Source: Deferribacteraceae bacterium
Lineage (GTDB): Bacteria; Chrysiogenota; Deferribacteres; Deferribacterales; JAISNW01
Reading direction: 5' to 3'
Assembly (NCBI GenBank): GCA_031285415.1
Contig: JAITWF010000165.1
Span: 1-5,963 of the forward strand
Length of the DNA stretch: 5,963 bases
The position numbers and the translations under genes were made by a program. Positions 1 through 4,972 of the stretch are shown piece after piece (position 1 is the stretch's first letter; each line of letters begins with the position of its first letter). The notes beneath the pieces are model-generated. The model saw nothing but the letters and a program-made list of their open reading frames with translations. It searched no databases and was not told the origin of the DNA.

Positions 1-31
1 AGTGTTTGTGCGCTAATATAAGGATTTTTTC

Positions 32-1792
32 TTAATACACTCTCTTCTTTGGTGGAAACGTCTCTACCGTTAGCGGTTTTGTGCGTACAGGGCGATAGTC
101 TAGGCGCACGCTGCCATCAGCCTCAAGGAACGCCTGTGTATGCTTCTGACCATCTTTATCGTCTCTATCAGGGTAATCATCTCTATAGTGTGAGCCTCTA
201 GACTCTTTACGAGCGAGTGCCGATTCTGCGATCATTCTGGATACCAGTAGCATATCCTCCATCTCGAGAGCCTCTATCAGATCGAGGTTGTAGACGCTAG
301 ATTTATCGGTTACTCTGAAATCGTTCATCATCTCTTGAGCCTCTTTCAGCTCCTTGATAGCCTTTTCGATATTTTCGCCCTTTCTGAATACGCCCACATT
401 TGCCTGCATAGTGGTTGCCATCTTTGTGTAGATCTCGTTGAATGTATGCTTCCCGTTGGCGTTAGCGAACTTATTTAGCAGTGCCAATCCTGTCTTGCCA
501 GCGTCAGCTTTCATATCTACAAGTTTATTCTCTTTAGCGTATTTAGCCGCTCTCTCGCCAACGGTTCTGCCGAATACAACAAGGTCGAGGAGGGAGTTTG
601 TGCCGAGTCTGTTTGCGCCATGCACACTTGCGGCGCACTCGCCAGCGGCGTAGAAGCCCGGTACTACTGTATCGTATACGCCGTTACCGCCTGTAATGAC
701 GCTACCGAGATAGTTTGTAGCGATACCGCCATTCTGATAGTGGCTAGTAGGAACGACTGGGATCGGCTCCTTCGTGCAATCCACCCCTGCAAAGATATGT
801 GCAAGCTCGTGTATCCCTGGGAGCTTCTCCATGATGGCGGCGGCTCCGATATGATCGATCTTTAGCTTTATATGATCTTTATTCGCCCCTGCGCCTCTAC
901 CCTCGAGGATCTCCTGTGCCATACAGCGAGACACGATATCGCGTGGGGCAAGATCTTTGATAGTAGGGGCATATCGCTCCATAAAACGTTCGCCGTTGCC
1001 GTTCAGTAGGTATCCACCCTCGCCACGCACAGCCTCTGTAATCAGGTTGCCATGCCCATAGATCCCTGTTGGGTGGAATTGGAAGAACTCTGGATCGCTC
1101 CATGTAAATCCAGCACGTAGCGACATTGCGACGCCGTTGCCGGTGTTGATATGTGCGTTTGCGTTAGTCATATATACACGCCCACTGCCGCCAGTTGCCA
1201 TAATAACAGCCTTTGCGTGGAATAGGTGCAGGGAGCCATCTTTCATATCAAAGCAGAGGACGCCGTTCACGACGCCATCGGTGTTGATGAGTTCGAGAGC
1301 GTAGAATTCGCTGTAGAACTGTGTTCCCTGTGCGACCGATTTCTCGAATAATGTTTGAAGCATTGCATGCCCTGTGCGGTCTGCCACGTAGCATGCACGG
1401 CGGACAGATTTTTCGCCGTAGTTGGAGGTGTGACCGCCGAATGGACGTTGAGCAATTTTGCCCTCTTTCGTTCTATTGAATGGCATACCGATATGTTCAA
1501 GCTCTACGATCATCTCTGGTGCGAGGCGGCATAGATATTCACATGCATCTTGATCGCCCAGATAGTCGCCACCTTTAACGGTGTCAAACATGTGCCAGTG
1601 CCAGTTATCTGGCTCTTCGTTGCCCAATGATGCAGCGATACCGCCCTGCGCTGATATAGTATGGCTTCTAGTAGGGTAAACCTTTGCTACCACTGCGGTA
1701 TTAACGTATTGAGACGCTACCTGTGCGGCGTTTAGACCTGCTCCGCCTGCTCCAATGATCACGACATCATAAACATGTTTTTGAATTTTCAT
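32..1792 (-). CDS. sdhA: Succinate dehydrogenase / fumarate reductase flavoprotein subunit
   Basis: This is the catalytic FAD subunit of respiratory complex II, which interconverts succinate and fumarate on the cytoplasmic face of the membrane. From ATG 1792 it is 586 residues, the usual family length. An N-terminal Rossmann FAD site has GAGGAG at residues 14-19. The flavinylation motif RSHTISAQGG carries His44, the expected covalent FAD ligand. By alignment from memory with E. coli SdhA, the dicarboxylate-site residues are present: His240 (HPTG), Thr252/Glu253, Arg284 (APRD), His351 and Arg395 (GANRLG). The C-terminus ends in the typical FPPKKRVY. No signal peptide or Tat motif is visible, unlike secreted Campylobacter-type MfrA. 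The longer GTG start at 1801 is disfavoured because GAAGAG lies 8 nt before ATG 1792 but overlaps the GTG. No cytochrome b gene lies upstream, so the iron-sulfur and anchor subunits are presumably downstream, past the left edge. Similarity is to SdhA rather than FrdA, but the direction of the reaction cannot be read from sequence. Confidence 0.96.
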   Translation of the reverse strand: MKIQKHVYDVVIIGAGGAGLNAAQVASQYVNTAVVAKVYPTRSHTISAQGGIAASLGNEEPDNWHWHMFDTVKGGDYLGDQDACEYLCRLAPEMIVELEHIGMPFNRTKEGKIAQRPFGGHTSNYGEKSVRRACYVADRTGHAMLQTLFEKSVAQGTQFYSEFYALELINTDGVVNGVLCFDMKDGSLHLFHAKAVIMATGGSGRVYMTNANAHINTGNGVAMSLRAGFTWSDPEFFQFHPTGIYGHGNLITEAVRGEGGYLLNGNGERFMERYAPTIKDLAPRDIVSRCMAQEILEGRGAGANKDHIKLKIDHIGAAAIMEKLPGIHELAHIFAGVDCTKEPIPVVPTSHYQNGGIATNYLGSVITGGNGVYDTVVPGFYAAGECAASVHGANRLGTNSLLDLVVFGRTVGERAAKYAKENKLVDMKADAGKTGLALLNKFANANGKHTFNEIYTKMATTMQANVGVFRKGENIEKAIKELKEAQEMMNDFRVTDKSSVYNLDLIEALEMEDMLLVSRMIAESALARKESRGSHYRDDYPDRDDKDGQKHTQAFLEADGSVRLDYRPVRTKPLTVETFPPKKRVY

Positions 1793-1794
1793 AG

Positions 1795-1830
1795 TTGCCA
1801 CTCTTCATTTTTTTTATTATTATCAATGAG
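1795..1830 (+). promoter_or_regulatory. Predicted sigma70-like promoter of the ferredoxin-like gene
   Basis: TTGCCA (1795-1800, 5 of 6) and TATTAT (1818-1823, 5 of 6) are separated by exactly 17 nt. The predicted start near 1830 gives a leader of about 45 nt. The -35 lies over the sdhA translation-initiation region, and the -10 lies inside the sdhA leader. The AT-rich repeats here make chance matches easier, so confidence is moderate. Confidence 0.45.
1813..1826. promoter_or_regulatory. Possible FNR/CRP-family operator
   Basis: On the minus strand TTGATAATAATAAA matches the FNR-type consensus TTGATnnnnATCAA at 9 of 10 defined positions. It covers the ferredoxin-gene -10 and the predicted sdhA start site, where a bound regulator would block or reset both promoters. 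It is a single AT-rich match, so it could easily be chance. Confidence 0.2.
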
Positions 1831-1859
1831 TATTCTAGCAGATAAGTGCAATATGTAAA
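1825..1859 (-). promoter_or_regulatory. Predicted sigma70-like promoter of sdhA
   Basis: Reading the minus strand, TTTACA (1854-1859, 5 of 6 matches to the -35 consensus) is followed after 16 nt by TAGAAT (1832-1837, 5 of 6). A TG one base upstream of TAGAAT makes an extended -10. Transcription would start near 1825, giving a leader of about 33 nt to ATG 1792. This is read by eye and has not been tested. Confidence 0.6.
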
Positions 1860-1863
1860 GGAG
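1857..1863 (+). promoter_or_regulatory. Ribosome binding site of the ferredoxin-like gene
   Basis: AAAGGAG is a strong Shine-Dalgarno match, 11 nt before ATG 1875. It supports that start and overlaps the -35 element of the opposite-strand sdhA promoter. Confidence 0.75.
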
Positions 1864-1874
1864 TATAATATAAT

Positions 1875-2480
1875 ATGGTTAGAAAAATTATCAAAATTGA
1901 TGCCGAAAGATGTAACGGTTGCTCTCTGTGCGTCACTGCCTGCCACGAATCGGCGATAGGGATAAAGGATGGAAAGGCTGTGCTTCTGCGTGATGACTAC
2001 TGCGACGGTCTCGGTAACTGTCTGCCAGTCTGCCCTACCGACGCTATATCGTTTGAGGAGCGAGAGGCTCTCGAGTATAACGAGGCGGAGGTGATGAGAA
2101 ATATCGCAAGGGCGTCTTCGCAGCTGCGCCAGTGGCCTGTGCAGATAAAGCTACTACCTCTCAATGCGCCGTACTTTAAAGGTGCAGATCTGCTGATCGC
2201 TGCCGACTGTACAGCGTACGCATATGGCAACTTTCACAACGATTTTATTAAGGATAAGGCGATTCTCGTGGGCTGTCCGAAGCTGGATGATATAGATTAT
2301 AGTGAGAAGCTTACTGCAATATTGGCAGGGAACGATGTTAAATCGTTGACGGTGGTGCGTATGCAGGTGCCGTGCTGCGGCGGTATCGAATGGGCGGCGA
2401 AGAAAGCTATCGAACAGTCTGGCAAGGAGTTGCCGCTAAAGATCGTTACTATAACTATCGATGGTGCGATTTTAGATTGA
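1875..2480 (+). CDS. Ferredoxin-like 4Fe-4S protein with cysteine-containing C-terminal domain
   Basis: This is a 201-residue cytoplasmic iron-sulfur protein without signal peptide or membrane segment. The N-terminal 60 residues form a bacterial ferredoxin domain. Its first motif is Cys13-x2-Cys16-x2-Cys19-x3-Cys23. The second, CDGLGNCLPVCP, has Cys43, Cys49 and Cys53, but Leu46 stands where a classical CxxCxxCxxxCP motif has cysteine. A variable linker leads to a C-terminal domain (about 100-201) with DCTAYAYGNFH (Cys112), GCPKLDD (Cys134) and VPCCGG (Cys167, Cys168). This architecture resembles uncharacterised ferredoxin-domain proteins that I recall from anaerobes. The electron donor, acceptor and role are unknown. 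The gene is divergent from sdhA and 85 bp upstream of ffh. Nearness to sdhA could suggest a redox link, but nothing in the sequence proves one. The start is fixed by a strong Shine-Dalgarno sequence and by the closeness of the first cysteine motif. Confidence 0.85.
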   Translation: MVRKIIKIDAERCNGCSLCVTACHESAIGIKDGKAVLLRDDYCDGLGNCLPVCPTDAISFEEREALEYNEAEVMRNIARASSQLRQWPVQIKLLPLNAPYFKGADLLIAADCTAYAYGNFHNDFIKDKAILVGCPKLDDIDYSEKLTAILAGNDVKSLTVVRMQVPCCGGIEWAAKKAIEQSGKELPLKIVTITIDGAILD

Positions 2481-2487
2481 CAATCTA
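2473..2487. repeat. 15-bp palindrome over the ferredoxin stop codon
   Basis: TAGATTG and CAATCTA form perfect 7-bp arms around a single A (2480). The element contains the TGA stop (2478-2480) and a perfect -35 hexamer, TTGACA (2477-2482). The best -10 candidates at suitable spacing are poor, for example TAAAGG after 17 nt preceded by TG. It could be an operator, a weak ffh promoter with overlapping control, or chance. Confidence 0.3.
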
Positions 2488-2507
2488 TCCCGATTCTGAT
2501 AAAGGTA

Positions 2508-2533
2508 TAGTCCGCTAATTTTTTAGCGGACTA
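2508..2533 (+). other. Perfect 11-bp RNA hairpin in the ffh leader
   Basis: TAGTCCGCTAA (2508-2518) pairs perfectly with TTAGCGGACTA (2523-2533) across a TTTT loop. No U-tract follows on either strand, so it is not a standard intrinsic terminator. It may be a Rho-linked or partial terminator after the ferredoxin gene, a stabilising 3' end, a processing site, or a regulatory leader for ffh. The structure is seen directly; the function is open. Confidence 0.6.
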
Positions 2534-2547
2534 CAATCGAATATCGC

Positions 2548-2553
2548 AAGGGA
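2548..2553 (+). promoter_or_regulatory. Ribosome binding site of ffh, possibly sequestered
   Basis: AAGGGA lies 12 nt before ATG 2566, a slightly long spacing. Its GGGA overlaps GGGATA (2550-2555), which is complementary to TATCCC (2486-2491) upstream. The leader could therefore fold with the binding site partly hidden. Confidence 0.45.
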
Positions 2554-2565
2554 TAAATTAACCAA

Positions 2566-3918
2566 ATGTTTGCGGATTTAAGCGACAAGCTCAACGGAGT
2601 TTTTAAGAAACTTCGTGGCGAGGCTCGTCTCACTGACAAAAATATTGTGTCAGCTGTCAAAGAGGTGCGTATGGCACTTCTCGAGGCAGATGTCAACTAC
2701 AAGGTAGCTAAAGACTTTGTAGCAAGAGTGGAGGCACGTGCGCTTGGGGCTGAGGTTCTCGCAAGCATTACCCCTGCACAGCAGTTTGTCAAGATCGTAA
2801 ACGACGAGCTCACCGAGACGCTCGGCGGTGCAAACTATACCCCAAAGGTTCATTTATCTTCACAACCACCTACAATTATATTAATGACTGGTCTGCAAGG
2901 CTCTGGTAAAACTACCACTTGCGGCAAGTTGGCACGCCATTTTATAAAAAGTGGCAAGTCCGTTATGCTTGTGGCGTGCGATATATACCGCCCTGCCGCT
3001 ATCGATCAGCTCGAGGTTGTCGGCAAACAGGCTGGCGCCGATGTATACACCGATCGCAACTCTAAAGATGCTCCAAAGATCGCCACAGATGGCGTAGCCT
3101 TCGCAAAGAAAGCCGCTAAAGATGTGGTTATTATCGATACCGCAGGTCGCCTGCATATTGATGAGGCTCTTATGGAAGAGGTTGCAAAGGTTAAATCTGC
3201 CACCAATCCGCACGAGATCTTCTATGCGGCAGACGCTATGACAGGTCAAGATGCAGTCAATTCTGCCTCTGAATTTAATAAAAGACTTGAACTGACAGGG
3301 ATAATCCTCACTAAAACTGACGGCGACGCCAGAGGTGGTGCGGCGTTATCTGTGAAAGAGGTAACTGGCAAGCCGCTAGTATTTATCGGTACAGGCGAGC
3401 GGATCGACGAGTTTGAGCTATTCCACCCCGAGCGTATGGCTGGCAGAATCCTTGGCATGGGCGACGTTGTGTCGCTTGTGGAGAGGGCGCAGGAGGCTAT
3501 GGAGGGAGAGGACGCAGAGGCTCTTGCTGGAAAGATCAAGAAGAGTGGGCTGGATTTTGAGGATATGCTCAAACAGTTTCGCATGATAAAGAAGATGGGC
3601 TCCCTTGGCGGTATCATGAAGATGATTCCTGGGCTTGGCTCCGCAATGGGGCAGCTTGGCGACGTTTCGATGGATGACAAGAAGTTTAAACATATAGAGG
3701 CTATGATAATGAGTATGACGACGGTCGAGCGCAGAAAGCCCGACCTGATAAACTCTAGCCGTAAGAAGCGTATCGCCGCAGGATCTGGCAGATCAGTTCA
3801 GGAGGTTAACCGCCTTCTCGATCAGCTTAGCCAGATGAATAAGATGATGAAGAAGATGACAAAGATGGTGGGTAAAGGTAAAGACCCATCGCAAGCACTT
3901 AAAGGATTATTTAAATAA
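2566..3918 (+). CDS. ffh: Signal recognition particle GTPase Ffh (SRP54)
   Basis: Ffh binds 4.5S RNA and signal sequences of nascent membrane proteins, and with the receptor FtsY delivers ribosomes to the membrane. The 450-residue length is typical. An N-terminal helical bundle (1-100) precedes the GTPase domain: P-loop GLQGSGKTT (109-117), CDIYRPAA (138-145), DTAGR (191-195), TKTDGDARGG (249-258) and GTGE (275-278). The M domain has the hydrophobic GGIMKMIPG loop, the RNA-binding SRKKRIAAGSGRS segment (398-410) and a methionine-rich end (MNKMMKKMTKM). All key elements are intact. It heads the ribosome/tRNA operon, with rpsP beginning 19 nt after its stop. A structured 85-nt leader precedes it, and transcription could also read through from the ferredoxin gene. 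No 4.5S RNA gene was seen in the window. Confidence 0.98.
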   Translation: MFADLSDKLNGVFKKLRGEARLTDKNIVSAVKEVRMALLEADVNYKVAKDFVARVEARALGAEVLASITPAQQFVKIVNDELTETLGGANYTPKVHLSSQPPTIILMTGLQGSGKTTTCGKLARHFIKSGKSVMLVACDIYRPAAIDQLEVVGKQAGADVYTDRNSKDAPKIATDGVAFAKKAAKDVVIIDTAGRLHIDEALMEEVAKVKSATNPHEIFYAADAMTGQDAVNSASEFNKRLELTGIILTKTDGDARGGAALSVKEVTGKPLVFIGTGERIDEFELFHPERMAGRILGMGDVVSLVERAQEAMEGEDAEALAGKIKKSGLDFEDMLKQFRMIKKMGSLGGIMKMIPGLGSAMGQLGDVSMDDKKFKHIEAMIMSMTTVERRKPDLINSSRKKRIAAGSGRSVQEVNRLLDQLSQMNKMMKKMTKMVGKGKDPSQALKGLFK

Positions 3919-3937
3919 AATATTAAGAGAGGACAGA

Positions 3938-4204
3938 ATGGCAACAAAAATCAGATTAATGAGAATGGGTCGTAAGAAGCGTCCATTTTATCGTATCGTT
4001 GTAGCAGACAGCAAGTCTCGCAGAGACGGCTACTTTGTGGATGTATTGGGATATTACAACCCACTTACAGTACCAGCAGAGGTAAAGATTGACGAAGAGA
4101 AGGCTCTTAAATGGCTTGGCGTGGGCGCAATCCCAACCGATACCACTCGCAACCTTTTCACCAAAGCGGGTATAATGAAGAAGTTTGTAGAGGCAGCGCA
4201 GTAA
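3938..4204 (+). CDS. rpsP: 30S ribosomal protein bS16
   Basis: bS16 is an early-assembling 30S protein that binds 16S rRNA. The 88-residue product opens with the hallmark KIRLMRMGRKKRPFYRIVVA and continues with SKSRRDGYFVDVLGYYNP, which is near-diagnostic of the family. The later GVGAIPTDTTRNLF segment also fits, and the length is normal (about 75-90). AGAGGA at 3928-3933 lies 4 nt before the ATG. It sits between ffh and khpA, and its product acts in the same 30S assembly process as RimM, encoded two genes on. Confidence 0.98.
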   Translation: MATKIRLMRMGRKKRPFYRIVVADSKSRRDGYFVDVLGYYNPLTVPAEVKIDEEKALKWLGVGAIPTDTTRNLFTKAGIMKKFVEAAQ

Positions 4205-4230
4205 TAGCAGCAAAGAAGTAGGATAATTTT

Positions 4231-4461
4231 ATGAAAGAACTTGTTAAAGCGATAGTAGAGCCGTTAGTGGACAAACCGAGCGAAATAGACATCCGTGAAG
4301 TGGAGTCAGAGAACAATACCGTGATCGAGCTACGTGTAAACGAGGGCGATCTGGGTAAAGTTATCGGCAAGCAGGGGCGTACAGCGAAAGCTATCAGGAC
4401 GATCCTGAACGCTGCAAGTGTAAAGAAGGGCAAACGTGTTCTTATGGAGATTATAGACTAA
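4231..4461 (+). CDS. khpA: KH-domain RNA-binding protein KhpA
   Basis: This is a small (76-residue) single KH-domain protein. Family members bind RNA and in some bacteria partner with KhpB/EloR to influence cell division and cell-wall growth. The GxxG loop is Gly46-Lys-Gln-Gly49 within VIGKQGRTAKAIRTIL, followed by the expected VKKGKRVLMEI strand. The position between rpsP and rimM is the classical location for this gene. AGGA (4220-4223) lies 7 nt before the ATG. The gene was formerly annotated as YlqC or as an RNA-binding protein of unknown function; its role in this organism is inferred. Confidence 0.95.
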   Translation: MKELVKAIVEPLVDKPSEIDIREVESENNTVIELRVNEGDLGKVIGKQGRTAKAIRTILNAASVKKGKRVLMEIID

Positions 4462-4468
4462 TCCTCAT

Positions 4469-4972
4469 ATGAATAGAGAAACCATCGAAATCGGCGAAAT
4501 AACAGGCGTGTTTGGGCTAAAGGGCGACGTAAAGGTGAAGCCTTTTGTGGAGGATGATACTATCTTTCGCAAGTTGAAATCTTGCACACTCTCTGATGGT
4601 CGTAATATGCAGGTTACAAGCTCGAAGTGGCACGCTGATAGATGGTTGGTGCGCTTCTCTGGCATTGATAATCCAGAGAGTGCAATGCTTTTAAGAGGGA
4701 ATAAACTCTTGATAAGCACAGAATCGCTTCCACCCACCCGAGATGACGAGGTATATTGGGCGCAGATCGAGGGGGCTACTGTACGAGATACAGAGGGCGA
4801 GTACGTTGGCATACTGAAAGATTTTTTAGAGACGGGTGCCCACGACGTTTTTGTGATAGAGGATGGTGATAAGAGATTCTTAATCTCGAATAATCACGAA
4901 CATGTTACGAATATATCGGCAGACGAAAAGCTGATAATCATAAATAGAATTGGGTTGGTGGAAGAGAATTGA
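4469..4972 (+). CDS. rimM: Ribosome maturation factor RimM
   Basis: RimM assists assembly of the 30S head around ribosomal protein uS19 and 16S rRNA processing. The 167-residue product has the N-terminal RimM beta-barrel (IGEITGVFGLKGDVKVKP, residues 8-25). A linker follows, then the PRC-barrel domain starting at DEVYWAQIEGATV (93-105) with ILKDFLETGAHDVFVI (115-130), both family signatures. The start is fixed by the N-terminal motif, but no Shine-Dalgarno sequence lies in the preceding 15 nt; the nearest GGAG (4446-4449) is 19 nt upstream, inside khpA. With khpA ending only 7 nt earlier, translation probably depends on coupling. Its stop overlaps the trmD start by 4 nt. Confidence 0.97.
   Translation: MNRETIEIGEITGVFGLKGDVKVKPFVEDDTIFRKLKSCTLSDGRNMQVTSSKWHADRWLVRFSGIDNPESAMLLRGNKLLISTESLPPTRDDEVYWAQIEGATVRDTEGEYVGILKDFLETGAHDVFVIEDGDKRFLISNNHEHVTNISADEKLIIINRIGLVEEN

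Noticed and set aside
438..1500. Open frames of 68-81 codons overlapping sdhA on both strands
   Set aside because: The sdhA frame is fully accounted for by conserved motifs; these are frame shadows with no domain signal.
1793..1801. GTG 1801 as the sdhA start, adding three residues
   Set aside because: GAAGAG overlaps the GTG but sits 8 nt before ATG 1792, so the ATG is the better start.
1864..1876. TATAAT at 1864-1869 as a -10 giving a leaderless ferredoxin mRNA
   Set aside because: A strong Shine-Dalgarno sequence lies just upstream and would be lost, and the hexamer 17 nt upstream (GATAAG) does not resemble a -35.
2508..2533. Calling the 11-bp hairpin a standard Rho-independent terminator
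   Set aside because: No T-run follows the stem on either strand; the only T-run (2519-2524) forms the loop and the top of the stem.
2881..3680. Two long minus-strand open frames (2881-3249 and 3246-3680) opposite ffh
   Set aside because: They lie wholly inside the unmistakable Ffh coding sequence, encode low-complexity shadow proteins without recognisable motifs, and have no support as genes.
3760..3982. Repeated 12-mer CGTAAGAAGCGT at 3760-3771 and 3971-3982
   Set aside because: Both copies encode Arg-Lys-Lys-Arg in conserved RNA-binding segments of Ffh and bS16; shared codon choice explains it.
4158..4812. Minus-strand frames of 91 and 115 codons across rpsP, khpA and rimM
   Set aside because: They are antisense to three clearly identified genes and show no conserved sequence.
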